Notes: generated from the letters alone by a model not told the origin. Shown: positions 18,034-27,048, counted from the stretch's first letter. The stretch: DNA of 42,873 bases from Clostridia bacterium (GCA_030625965.1 DAOUPV010000011.1:1-42873), one strand, 5' to 3'. Numbers and translations: made by a program.

Positions 18034-20356
18034 AAATACTCCTAATGCCAGTAGCTCTACAAGTGCTACCTGCTATCAAGAGCAGTTGCTTCAAGATCTT
18101 GAAGTTAGCCCTTCTGGTGAGAAACTGGACTATGTAGGTAGAAGTCATAAAATTGATTTAGGATGGCAAAAAGCGACTGGTGAAGCGGTCTACCTGGATG
18201 ACATGGAATTCCATAATTTGTTGCATGGCAGAATACTCCGCAGCAACATCGCGCATGGAAAGATTAAATCCATTGATACCTCAGAGGCGGAGAAAATGCC
18301 AGGTGTTCATGCTGTTGTGACCTACAAGAATACAAGCCAAGTAGTATTCAACGGACTAGTACGCTCTATCGATGATGACTGGCCCGCCACGGAACAGATA
18401 TTCAGTGCTACGATCCGCCAATATGGGCAACCGATTGCCGCGGTTGCGGCCGATACTGTGAGGCAGGCGGATGAGGCCTTAAAAGCCATTACTGTAGATT
18501 ATGAACAGCTGGAGCCAATATTGGATTTAGAGGATGCCTACTCCAACAGGATAAAATTGTATCCGGAAGGAAACCGCTTGCCGGAAACTCTGAAAGAGAC
18601 AGGTGATCTGGAACAGGTTTTCTCACAAGCCGATAACATTATTGAGAGCAAGTTGGATACACCAATGATACATCACCTGAGCATGGAGACCCATGTATGC
18701 GTCGCCCACTGGGACAACGAGGACAAGCTGACTGTATGGTGTCCACATCAAGGCGTCTTCGGTGCCCAGATCGTACTCTCTAAGATTTTCCAAAAACCGT
18801 ATGCAGATATCCGGGTGATCCGCACCTTGATGGGAGGCGCTTTCGGTGTGAAGGTGGGTATCATCGCAGAACCCATCTGCGCTGAGTTATCGAGACTGAC
18901 AAAGAGACCGGTAAAGATTAGATTCGACCGTAAAGAATCCATGATTGGTTCTTGGACAAGGCACTCCGCAAGGCTCTACTTACGGGCGGCAATAAAGGAT
19001 GGTCGTATTACCGGACTGGACATCAGCGAGTATCTGAATTCAGGACCGCACTGCGGCGGCACGCATTTCATTCCTGTCGCGCAGGCGGGGAAACTGTTCA
19101 AGCTATATAAGTTTGATGCCATGCGCTTTCACGGGATGCCAGTGTTGACGAATACACCGCTGCAGGGGGCGATGAGGGGATTTGGTTCACCGCAGCTGTT
19201 TACAGCAATTGAACTACTTATTGATAAAATCGCCAGGGAGCTTAATGAGGATCCAGTTCAGATAAGGGAACAATATTTATTCAAGCCATATGATGAAAAC
19301 CCTCTCTCTCCTGAGGATGTCATGGGGAATTGTCGCTCAATCGACTGTCTCCTTGAAGGTGCAGAAGCCTTCAGTTGGCAAGATGAACTCCCTGTAGAAG
19401 GGGGATATCTTTACGGCAAAGGCGTCGGCGTAGGCCTGCATGGGAATGGTGTTGCTCCCCACGCACCTGATTTGACGGGCATGACCCTGTATTTGCATGA
19501 AGATGGCAGCTATGTTCTATCCACCGGCATTTGTGATCACGGTGGGGGATCGTACATGCTACTAGCCCAAATCGTCGGGGAAATTCTTAAAGTCAAACCG
19601 GAAAGCATTAGAATAAAAAAGCCAGATACAGAAAATACACCATATGACTTGGGTGCCTATGGAAGCAGAAACACATGGGTAGGCGGTAATTGTGCTGTTA
19701 AAGTTGCGAATAAAATGAAGGATAAGCTGTTGCAGCATGCAGCTTGGTATTTTGATACGACACCTGACCAAATAGAAATTACTCATGGTAGCTTCACCAA
19801 CAGTATAGACTCGGAAACTGTATCAATCCGTAAGCTACTGAACAAAGTACTCTATGAAAAGAAGGAACGCTTAATAGTGAGTGAGTACTTTTCTTCCCAG
19901 CAGAATGCTGGCTCCTACGGGGCGCACTTCGCCTTGGTACGCATAGAAAAGGCCAGCGGGAAGGTGGAAGTTGTGCGCTATCTGGCAGCAGCAGACGTGG
20001 GCAAGGCAATCAATCCTAAACTGGTCGAAGGACAGCTGGAAGGTGGCATTCAAATGGGCTTGGGATATGCCCTATCAGAGGAGATTCTCCTTGATGAGCA
20101 GGGTGTGCCTACAAATGCAAACTTGAAACGATACCATGTATTCACAGCGGATGAGATGCCTAAAGCAATCGAGCTGAAGCTGATAGAAAAATATGAGGAT
20201 TACGGCCCCTTCGGTGCGAAAAGTATCGGAGAGGCTGCGACGGTCCCGGTGGCCTCGGCCATCGTGAACGCCATATCAAATGCGTTGGGAGGGGAGGTTT
20301 TCGAAAAGATACCTATTCATAAGGAAGAGATATTGGAACGAATCAACAAGAGGTAG
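18017..20356 (+). CDS. Molybdopterin-binding large subunit of xanthine/aldehyde dehydrogenase family, copy 1
   Basis: A 779-residue catalytic subunit that hydroxylates an aldehyde or N-heterocycle at a molybdenum cofactor. Visible cofactor motifs are MGGAFGVK (272-279), AMRGFGSPQ (385-393) and the catalytic glutamate, Glu739, in SIGEAATVP. The CO-dehydrogenase-type cysteine loop is absent, so this is a hydroxylase of the xanthine, nicotinate or aldehyde kind. I start at the ATG at 18017, since AAGGAGG lies 6 bases before it. About 33 residues precede the usual YVGRSHKIDLGWQKATG start of the domain. Paralogous to the copy at 23470 over its whole length. The substrate cannot be read from sequence. 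Confidence 0.9.
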   Translation: MLNKCENTPNASSSTSATCYQEQLLQDLEVSPSGEKLDYVGRSHKIDLGWQKATGEAVYLDDMEFHNLLHGRILRSNIAHGKIKSIDTSEAEKMPGVHAVVTYKNTSQVVFNGLVRSIDDDWPATEQIFSATIRQYGQPIAAVAADTVRQADEALKAITVDYEQLEPILDLEDAYSNRIKLYPEGNRLPETLKETGDLEQVFSQADNIIESKLDTPMIHHLSMETHVCVAHWDNEDKLTVWCPHQGVFGAQIVLSKIFQKPYADIRVIRTLMGGAFGVKVGIIAEPICAELSRLTKRPVKIRFDRKESMIGSWTRHSARLYLRAAIKDGRITGLDISEYLNSGPHCGGTHFIPVAQAGKLFKLYKFDAMRFHGMPVLTNTPLQGAMRGFGSPQLFTAIELLIDKIARELNEDPVQIREQYLFKPYDENPLSPEDVMGNCRSIDCLLEGAEAFSWQDELPVEGGYLYGKGVGVGLHGNGVAPHAPDLTGMTLYLHEDGSYVLSTGICDHGGGSYMLLAQIVGEILKVKPESIRIKKPDTENTPYDLGAYGSRNTWVGGNCAVKVANKMKDKLLQHAAWYFDTTPDQIEITHGSFTNSIDSETVSIRKLLNKVLYEKKERLIVSEYFSSQQNAGSYGAHFALVRIEKASGKVEVVRYLAAADVGKAINPKLVEGQLEGGIQMGLGYALSEEILLDEQGVPTNANLKRYHVFTADEMPKAIELKLIEKYEDYGPFGAKSIGEAATVPVASAIVNAISNALGGEVFEKIPIHKEEILERINKR

Positions 20357-20634
20357 TGTCGGTCTCACCTCCCCGTGAGCTTGACACAGTAGTGGGAAGA
20401 ATGATATCAAAAAACCCCGTGATTGCGTTCTTCCCAACATGGTTAATTTATAATTATGTCCTCTTTCACCAAATCATCTGGTGCAGATAAAGACCTTTGA
20501 ATAAGAATTTTTCCTAGCAGTTCATTCTACTAGCATTGATTTATGTATTGGTTAAGCTCATTAGATAATCTTTAGGATGAAGAAAAATTAAAAAAAAGAA
20601 GGAGTTAATAAAATTGTGGCGAATAATTAGATAC
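20357..20634. other. Gene-free junction between hydroxylase operon 1 and the AT-rich block
   Basis: No gene is seen here. There is a small hairpin just after the stop (CTCAC/GTGAG near 20365). A wider inverted repeat pairs GGGAAGAA near 20395 with TTCTTCCC near 20430, around 22 bases that include CCCC. Base composition shifts to AT-rich from about 20440 onward. It may be the scar of an insertion or recombination, but no transposase remnant could be identified. Confidence 0.4.
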
Positions 20635-20648
20635 AGAAACTAGTTTCA
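20635..20648. promoter_or_regulatory. Probable LacI-type operator before the BMP lipoprotein gene
   Basis: AGAAACTAGTTTCA contains the perfect 12-bp palindrome GAAACTAGTTTC and matches the two operator-like 14-mers before hydroxylase operon 1 at 12 of 14 positions. It stands 78 bases before the BMP-type gene. Its likely reader is one of the two LacI proteins nearby. Confidence 0.62.
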
Positions 20649-20725
20649 ATAAAAGCGTTGCAACAACTCTCTAAACCTCCAAATATGTGGGGGATGCAAA
20701 TGAAAGTAATTTCAGAGGAGGAAAA

Positions 20726-21745
20726 ATGAAAAAAATTACTATTTATTTTATCGTGTTGCTACTTGTTTTTAATTTAGTTGGCTGTGGTGGTGCTGAAGAG
20801 CCCGCAGAAGAGCCTGTAGTTGAAGAACCAGTTGCTCTAAAAGCCGCTTTGCTAACTTCTGGACCAATTAATGATGGTGGCTGGAATACTGCTGCTTACA
20901 ATGGACTTCTTTTGCTTGAAGATAAGCATGGTTTTGAAATCTCTTATACTGAGAATATCAAGCAAGATGATCATGTAACCATGCTAAGAAATTATGCAAA
21001 AAAAGATTTCGATCTTATTATCGGGCATGGTTACGAGTATGGAGATGCTTTGCAAGAAGTTGCTGAGGAATATCCTGATATATACTTCCTAAACACAGGA
21101 GGAATGATAGGCGGAACCAAACCGAACCTTTCATCAGGTGTATTTGAAAATGGTGTTTTAGGATTCTTAGCAGGTAGATTAGCTGCAGAAGTTACTGAAA
21201 CCAATAAAATTGGTTTTGTTGGAGCAATGGAAATACCAACAGTTATAGGCGAGGTTGAAGCGCTTACTGCCGCTTCAAAATACTTTAATCCAGAAGTTAA
21301 TGTTACAGTGGCATACACGGGATCTTGGGTTGATATTGCTGCAGGTAAAGAAGCTGCACTAGCTCAAATTGCTAATGGTTGCGATTTTCTAATTGCAATT
21401 GGTGATGCATGTAACGCCGGCGTTATACAGGCAGCTGAAGAAAATGATGTGTGGGCTTTCGGTTGGTCTGGAGATATGAATGTCCTTGCTCCTGATCATG
21501 TTATCACATCTGGAGTTCAATCTGTGTCTGCTGTAATTGAATTGTATGCTATGCAAATTACTAACAATAGTTGGAAATCTGAAGCTGGTGTTTTTGGCAT
21601 CGCTGAGGGAACTCAGTTCTTAGGTGTTTGGGCTGACGGTACACCAGAAGAAGCTAAGAGTAATATACTAGCAGATTATGCGAAATTTGAATCAGGAGAA
21701 TACACTAGAGATATAGCATTAGAAATGATTGGCTTAAGTCATTAA
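20726..21745 (+). CDS. BMP-family (PnrA/BmpA-like) substrate-binding lipoprotein
   Basis: A 339-residue ABC-importer binding lipoprotein of the basic membrane protein family, whose members bind nucleosides or related purines. The lipid-anchor signal ends at Cys20 (VFNLVGC), followed by a glutamate/proline-rich linker. Family phrases include NDGGWNTAAYNGL, FLAGRLAAEVT and IGFVGAMEIPTV. AGAGGAGG stands just before the ATG at 20726, preferred over the upstream in-frame start. No ABC permease or ATPase gene is in the window, so it must work with components encoded elsewhere or act as a receptor. Codon use is clearly AT-rich, like the following three genes. Confidence 0.87.
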   Translation: MKKITIYFIVLLLVFNLVGCGGAEEPAEEPVVEEPVALKAALLTSGPINDGGWNTAAYNGLLLLEDKHGFEISYTENIKQDDHVTMLRNYAKKDFDLIIGHGYEYGDALQEVAEEYPDIYFLNTGGMIGGTKPNLSSGVFENGVLGFLAGRLAAEVTETNKIGFVGAMEIPTVIGEVEALTAASKYFNPEVNVTVAYTGSWVDIAAGKEAALAQIANGCDFLIAIGDACNAGVIQAAEENDVWAFGWSGDMNVLAPDHVITSGVQSVSAVIELYAMQITNNSWKSEAGVFGIAEGTQFLGVWADGTPEEAKSNILADYAKFESGEYTRDIALEMIGLSH

Positions 21746-21804
21746 AAAGAGGCTAACATAATTACTAAAAAAGAATAGCTAAATCAATTAAAAAGAAGGC
21801 TAAT

Positions 21805-22809
21805 ATGAACATTAAAGAGATAGCAGAATTAGCCGGAGTATCTCCGGCAACTATATCAAGAGTAATGAATACTCCAGAATTAGTAAATCAAGAAACACTA
21901 AAAAAAGTACGTGAAGTAATGGAAAAGTATAACTATTATTCTAATCCTTTTGCTAGAAATATTATTAGCAAAAAGACTATGAATATTGTTATGATGACTC
22001 CAGCATTAACAAATAATTTTTTAATTGGTTTAGCTGATAGTGGTAGAGAGTTTCTGAACGAGCAAGGGTATATGCTTAATTTGATGTGTTCATCACAAAG
22101 CTTAAATCGTCAAGCATCTATTTTGAAGTTTCTAACAGAAAAGGCACATCATATGTTTATGGATGGACTAATAATAGCGGGCTCAGCTTCTATAGAAAAA
22201 GAAGCAGTTAAGACAATACAAAGGATAGTCAAAGTACCAGTAGTAGTGATAGAACATGCTACTTCCAGTAAAAAAATAGATACTGTTTATGCTGATGAGT
22301 TAAGTGGTATACAATTAGCTGTAAATTATATTAAGAGTAAAGGCTATTCCGATTTAGGAGTTTTTACAGCTGTAAAAAAACTTGATTTCACTACTAGACG
22401 AATCAGTTACTTAAAAGAAATTGCAGCTGAAGCCGGAGTAACCATTCGTGAAGATAATATTATTGAAGGTAATTCTGGTTCCTTAGATTACTCATTGGAA
22501 GCAGCTGGAAAATTCTTTGAGAAAAAACCACCCCAAGCAGTGTACGCATTCAATGATACTACGGCCTTAGGCCTAATAGAAAGGGCGAAAGAAGAAGGAG
22601 TGAGGGTTCCTGAAGATATGGCTGTTTTCTGTGGTGAATATTCATCTTATTGCGATGTGAGCAATCCATCAATAACTAGTATAGTATGGCCAGTAAAAGA
22701 TATTGGCAAAACTGCTGCTAAACTCTTATTGAGAAGAATTGCTGCACCTAATAAACCAATAGAAAACCTAATACTTCCAGTTTCTTTGTCTATCAAGGAA
22801 TCTTGTTGA
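21805..22809 (+). CDS. LacI-family transcriptional regulator, copy 1
   Basis: A 334-residue regulator with an N-terminal LacI helix-turn-helix (IKEIAELAGVSPATISRVMN) and a periplasmic-binding-protein-like effector domain. It is colinear and of identical length with the regulator at 26044, sharing for example GYMLNLMC, FxDGLIIAGSAS and CGxYxxYCD near the C-terminus. The shared effector-domain residues suggest related ligands. It starts 59 bases after the BMP gene and is AT-rich like it. Likely targets are the AACTAGTT palindromes before the BMP gene and hydroxylase operon 1. Confidence 0.9.
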   Translation: MNIKEIAELAGVSPATISRVMNTPELVNQETLKKVREVMEKYNYYSNPFARNIISKKTMNIVMMTPALTNNFLIGLADSGREFLNEQGYMLNLMCSSQSLNRQASILKFLTEKAHHMFMDGLIIAGSASIEKEAVKTIQRIVKVPVVVIEHATSSKKIDTVYADELSGIQLAVNYIKSKGYSDLGVFTAVKKLDFTTRRISYLKEIAAEAGVTIREDNIIEGNSGSLDYSLEAAGKFFEKKPPQAVYAFNDTTALGLIERAKEEGVRVPEDMAVFCGEYSSYCDVSNPSITSIVWPVKDIGKTAAKLLLRRIAAPNKPIENLILPVSLSIKESC

Positions 22810-22819
22810 CTGACTAATG

Positions 22820-22851
22820 GCACAACTATCAATAGTTTGTGATAGTTGTGC
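22820..22851 (+). terminator. Hairpin after LacI copy 1, possible terminator
   Basis: A perfect 12-bp stem (GCACAACTATCA with TGATAGTTGTGC) around an 8-base loop. It lacks a T-run on either side, so it may be a Rho-linked or weak terminator, or an mRNA-end stabiliser. Confidence 0.45.
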
Positions 22852-23005
22852 TACCTCCCCTAAAAAACAATGTTAAGCATTAGAAGGTACCTAGTATATA
22901 TTGCTGAGTATAATAAAAGGATAATGATGAATAACAGAATAAGCGCTGAAAGTAGCTATAGAATCAGTTGAACAAATAGAAACTATTGAAAAGGAGTAGA
23001 ATATA

Positions 23006-23464
23006 GTGCTAGTGAATATAAAAATTAATGGTCATTCTTATGAATTTGATGTAACAAAAAAAGATATCGTTTTGAATGTTTTAAGAAACAGATTGGGATT
23101 AACCGGAACAAAGTTTGGTTGCGGTACTGGAGATTGTGGTGCTTGTAAGATTTTGTTAGACGGTGAAGCAGTAAATTCTTGTACTTTGCCTGCTTGGAGA
23201 TGCGATGGAAAAGAGATTGTTACTATTGAAGGGATAGGCAATGTTTCTAATCCTCACCCTATACAGGAGGCTTTTGTAGAAGGTGGTGCTATACAATGTG
23301 GATTTTGCACCCCAGGTATGATTATTACTGCTAAAGCTTTGTTGGATAAAAACTCAAATCCTACTGAAGAAGAGATTAGAGAATCATTTAAAAATAATCT
23401 ATGCCGCTGTACAGGATATGTAAAAATCATTGACAGTGTAAAAAAATGCAGCAAAGAGAGTTAG
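23006..23464 (+). CDS. Molybdenum hydroxylase [2Fe-2S] subunit, copy 2
   Basis: A 152-residue small subunit, paralogous to the product at 17545. The first cluster motif is FGCGTGDCGACK; the second is QCGFCTPGM with LCRCTGY. The start is a GTG at 23006 with AAGGAG about 10 bases upstream; a second in-frame GTG at 23012 is too far from it. It ends 5 bases before the large subunit gene. Codon use is AT-rich compared with copy 1. As with copy 1, no flavin subunit gene is present. Confidence 0.91.
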   Translation: MLVNIKINGHSYEFDVTKKDIVLNVLRNRLGLTGTKFGCGTGDCGACKILLDGEAVNSCTLPAWRCDGKEIVTIEGIGNVSNPHPIQEAFVEGGAIQCGFCTPGMIITAKALLDKNSNPTEEEIRESFKNNLCRCTGYVKIIDSVKKCSKES

Positions 23465-23469
23465 ATAAT

Positions 23470-25824
23470 ATGGAAAATTATAGTTTAGAAAAAGAAAAAA
23501 TCAAAAGACCAAATCCCATTACTTTTAAAGAAAAAGAGAAAATAGACATTGTTGTTTCTGAAAGGAAGGAAGATACTATAGAGCCTGAATATGTAGGTAA
23601 AAGAGAAATTTTAGCAGACGGTTTGTTAAAGGCTTGCGGACAACTTGATTATTTAGATGATATGAGTTTTCAGGATCTCCTTTACGGGAAGATTTTGAGA
23701 AGCACTATTGCTCACGGGAAAATTTTGAGCATAGATACGGAAGAGGCCTCTAAGGTGCCTGGTGTAAAGGCTATTGCTACTTGGGAAAACACTAGTCCTA
23801 TAAGATATAACAGTTTAGTACGTTCTATAAAAGATGATTTTGGAATGACGGAGAAAATTTTCGATAACGTAGTAAGACAATATGGAGATAGAGTAGCGGC
23901 AGTAGCAGCAGAAACCGAAGAAGCAGCCAAAGAAGCTATTAAAAAAATAAGGGTGGAATATGAGGAGTATCCCGGGGTCTATGATCCGGAAGAAGCATAT
24001 TATTCTGATATAAAGATACAGCCAGAAGGTAATAGATTGCCGGTAACTTCTAGAGAAGCTGGAGATGTAGAAAATGCTTTTAGAGAGGCAGATGATATTA
24101 TTGAGTATAATTTGAATACTCCTATGGTTCATCATTTAACTCTTGAGCCGCACGTGTGTGTGGCAAAGTGGGATCCTGGTAATGAGTTGACTGTCTGGGC
24201 TCCACAGCAAGGGGTTTTTGGTGTCCAAATAAATCTATGCAAAATATTTGAATTACCATACTCCAAAGTTAGAGCGATAAGAACACCTCTTGGGGGTGGG
24301 TTTGGCGTTAAAGTAGGTATAATTTTGGAGCCGATTTGTGCTGAGCTTTCCAGAATGGCAGGCCGGCCTGTAAAAATTCGATTAACTAGAGAAGAGTGTA
24401 TGGTATCTACCTGGACAAGACATTCTACTAAAACATATATAAGAACAGCTTTGAAGGAAGGCGAAATCACAGGAGTCGATATTAGACATTTTCTGAACGC
24501 AGGACCACATGCGAGTAATACTGCCTCTATACCATTTGCGCAGGTGGCAAAAATATATAAGCTATATAATTTCGAGAATTTAAAATTCACAGCTATACCT
24601 GTCTTGACCAACACACCTTTGCAAGGTGCGATGAGAGGATTTGGTTCTCCCCAAATCTTCGCTGCTTTAGATTCTGCAGTAGAAAATGTGGCAATAAAAT
24701 GTGGGAAAGAACCTTTGGAATTTCGTAAAAAATATACTGCGAAGTCTAATGATTATAATTATTTAGATCCAAAGGATGCTGTTGATGATTGCACTATAGA
24801 TAGATGCATAGAAAAAGGAAAAGAAGTATTTGATTGGGAAGGGAAAAAATTGCTTCCTAAGACAGAAGGTAAATATATTTATGGAAACGGTATTGGCTTA
24901 GGTGTTCATGATAATGGAATAGCCCCTAACGAGCCTGATATCACAGGGATGACGCTAAGTGTTTATGAAGATGGAAGCCTGTGTCTTTCTACTGGAATTT
25001 GTGATCATGGTGGGGGTTCATATACAATATTGAGACAGATTATAGGTGAAATATTGTTAGTACCTCCTCAAAAAATATCTGTAGAAACGCCCGATACAAA
25101 AGAGACACCATATGACTTAGGCGCATATGCAAGTAGAAATACTTGGGTAGGTGGGAATTGCGCTATAAAAGTAGCAAATCAGATTAAGGATAAACTGCTT
25201 GAGTATGCCAAAGAATATCTGGAATGTGAATATGAAGATGTAATAATGTTAGAAGATAGATTTATCGATAAGAATAATAAAAAGGAGATAAGCCGAGTAG
25301 ATCTAATATCATGGGTATTCTTTACAAAAAAAGAAAAAATTATGGTTAGCGATTATTTTTCTTCAAAGAAAAATGCAGGTTCTTATGGGGCTCATTTTGC
25401 TAGAGTTAGGCTTGATACAGAAACAGGAGAAGTGAAAATAATAGACTATGTAGCATGCTGTGATGCAGGGAATCCTATTAATCCTATGCTGCTAGAAGGG
25501 CAAGTCGAAGGCGGTATTCAAAATGGAATAGGACTAGCTTTAATGGAAGAACTACTTGTAGATAAAAGATCAGGTAGAGTGCTTAATGGAAATCTTAAAA
25601 AGTATAAAATACCTATAGCAACAGATATGCCAGAAAATTTGAGAGTAGTATTTTTGAATGTTTATGAGAAGGCCGGTCCATTTGGGGCAAAAAGCATAGG
25701 AGAAGCTGCGACAGTTCCTGTCGCTCATACTGTAGCGCATGCTATTTCTGACGCTTTGGGTGGGAAGGAGATTAATAAATATCCAATAACTCCGGAAATG
25801 ATCCTCTTGAAGCTCAAAAGCTAA
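23470..25824 (+). CDS. Molybdopterin-binding large subunit of xanthine/aldehyde dehydrogenase family, copy 2
   Basis: A 784-residue catalytic subunit with LGGGFGVKVG from residue 274, the GAMRGFGSPQ loop, and catalytic Glu745 in SIGEAATVP. It is alignable with copy 1 from YVGKREILADGLLKACGQ onward and differs mainly in its N-terminal 45 residues. I choose the ATG at 23470, after the small-subunit stop, because no ribosome site supports the in-frame ATG at 23446; GAGAG lies about 9 bases before 23470. AT-rich codon use. Substrate may differ from copy 1; this cannot be read directly. Confidence 0.9.
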   Translation: MENYSLEKEKIKRPNPITFKEKEKIDIVVSERKEDTIEPEYVGKREILADGLLKACGQLDYLDDMSFQDLLYGKILRSTIAHGKILSIDTEEASKVPGVKAIATWENTSPIRYNSLVRSIKDDFGMTEKIFDNVVRQYGDRVAAVAAETEEAAKEAIKKIRVEYEEYPGVYDPEEAYYSDIKIQPEGNRLPVTSREAGDVENAFREADDIIEYNLNTPMVHHLTLEPHVCVAKWDPGNELTVWAPQQGVFGVQINLCKIFELPYSKVRAIRTPLGGGFGVKVGIILEPICAELSRMAGRPVKIRLTREECMVSTWTRHSTKTYIRTALKEGEITGVDIRHFLNAGPHASNTASIPFAQVAKIYKLYNFENLKFTAIPVLTNTPLQGAMRGFGSPQIFAALDSAVENVAIKCGKEPLEFRKKYTAKSNDYNYLDPKDAVDDCTIDRCIEKGKEVFDWEGKKLLPKTEGKYIYGNGIGLGVHDNGIAPNEPDITGMTLSVYEDGSLCLSTGICDHGGGSYTILRQIIGEILLVPPQKISVETPDTKETPYDLGAYASRNTWVGGNCAIKVANQIKDKLLEYAKEYLECEYEDVIMLEDRFIDKNNKKEISRVDLISWVFFTKKEKIMVSDYFSSKKNAGSYGAHFARVRLDTETGEVKIIDYVACCDAGNPINPMLLEGQVEGGIQNGIGLALMEELLVDKRSGRVLNGNLKKYKIPIATDMPENLRVVFLNVYEKAGPFGAKSIGEAATVPVAHTVAHAISDALGGKEINKYPITPEMILLKLKS

Positions 25825-25916
25825 TGAATGGGTGCATAAAGGAATATGGATTCTGGTTCAAAATCATAAAGAAGCTAATGAATAATCATATACTGTTCAA
25901 CTGATATCGCAAGGGA

Positions 25917-25945
25917 AATTGATTTTGAAAAATACGAAATCAATT
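25917..25945. repeat. Inverted repeat before LacI copy 2
   Basis: Nine-base arms AATTGATTT and AAATCAATT are separated by 11 bases. It lies 98 bases before the regulator start and 92 bases after hydroxylase copy 2. It could be a weak terminator or a regulatory site; there is no T-run. Confidence 0.4.
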
Positions 25946-25985
25946 GTAACCAAATATATTATCTAGCATATGAGGTTGTAAGGTC

Positions 25986-26015
25986 TTTCAATATCCGATC
26001 AATAACTGATATAAT
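25986..26015 (+). promoter_or_regulatory. Possible promoter for LacI copy 2
   Basis: A consensus TATAAT at 26010-26015 with TTTCAA at 25986-25991, spaced 18 bases, 28 bases before the regulator start codon. The -35 is weak. Confidence 0.45.
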
Positions 26016-26043
26016 AACGTATCATGATTTGAAAGGTGAGACT

Positions 26044-27048
26044 ATGAACATCAAAAAGATAGCTGCTCTTGCAGGCGTATCCGTCACAACGGTATCTAGA
26101 GCGATGAATCATCCTGAACTGGTAAATGACAAAACCAGGGAAAAGATTGAACGTGTAATGAAGGAAAATGAATATAGGTCGAATCCTTTTGCAAAAAACA
26201 TCATGAATCCCAGGACCAAGAACATTGGCATTATCGTACCGACACTAAACAATACCTACTTCATCAAACTAGCCAACAGCTGTCGGGACTATTTACAGAG
26301 ACATGGATATATGCTGAATCTGATGTGTACAGGGAAAAGTATGCAAACCCAGAGTTGGATAGTAGATTTCTTAGCAGAAAAATCGGATCAGCTATTTTTG
26401 GATGGACTAATCATTGCGGGATCTGCATCTGTAAGTGAGAAAACTGTAGATTATATAAAGCAGCATATTTCCATTCCAATCGTAGTTATTGAAATGCCAA
26501 AGAAAGGGATGAATATCGACAGTGTCTATACGGATGATTTGAATGGGATCCGTCTTATGGTGGATTATATCAAGGGGAAATCATATCAATCCATGGGCGT
26601 ATTTTCCCCCAGCATGAAATTTGGGTTCGCGAGAAGAACACTGAAATATATTAAGAATACTGCAGAGGAAGTGGGAGTCAGTATCGATCCGAAGGCCATA
26701 GTTGAGGGAGACAACGCTTCTGTACCCATATCGATTGAAAGTGCGAAACGATTCCTAGAAGGTGCCATGCCTGATGTTATTTTTTCCTTTAGTGATGTGA
26801 TGACGGTGGCTTTGGTAAGTGTGTTGCGTGAGGCGGGAGTAAAGATTCCCGGCGATGTGGATATTGTCTGTGGCGATTATACCGACTATTGTGATTTGAT
26901 TCAACCGCCTATTACTTGTATCGTTAAGCCGATTGAGGAGATGGGTAGGATAGCCAGCGAATTGCTAATAAAAAGGATGGACAATCCAAATCGAAAAACT
27001 GAGCACGTTGTACTGCCGGTATCTCTTTCTATGTATGATCTGGATTAA
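26044..27048 (+). CDS. LacI-family transcriptional regulator, copy 2
   Basis: A 334-residue LacI-type regulator (IKKIAALAGVSVTTVSRAMN) with the same architecture and length as copy 1 but a GC content close to hydroxylase copy 1. The recognition helix differs (SVTTVSRAMN against SPATISRVMN), so the operators may differ slightly. AAAGGTGA precedes the ATG at 26044, preferred to the TTG at 26029. It follows hydroxylase copy 2 with its own likely promoter and ends at a strong terminator. Confidence 0.9.
   Translation: MNIKKIAALAGVSVTTVSRAMNHPELVNDKTREKIERVMKENEYRSNPFAKNIMNPRTKNIGIIVPTLNNTYFIKLANSCRDYLQRHGYMLNLMCTGKSMQTQSWIVDFLAEKSDQLFLDGLIIAGSASVSEKTVDYIKQHISIPIVVIEMPKKGMNIDSVYTDDLNGIRLMVDYIKGKSYQSMGVFSPSMKFGFARRTLKYIKNTAEEVGVSIDPKAIVEGDNASVPISIESAKRFLEGAMPDVIFSFSDVMTVALVSVLREAGVKIPGDVDIVCGDYTDYCDLIQPPITCIVKPIEEMGRIASELLIKRMDNPNRKTEHVVLPVSLSMYDLD

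Noticed and set aside
17545-20356. Carbon monoxide dehydrogenase (CoxSL)
   Set aside because: The active-site cysteine loop of CoxL is absent and the RGFGSPQ loop is of the hydroxylase type.
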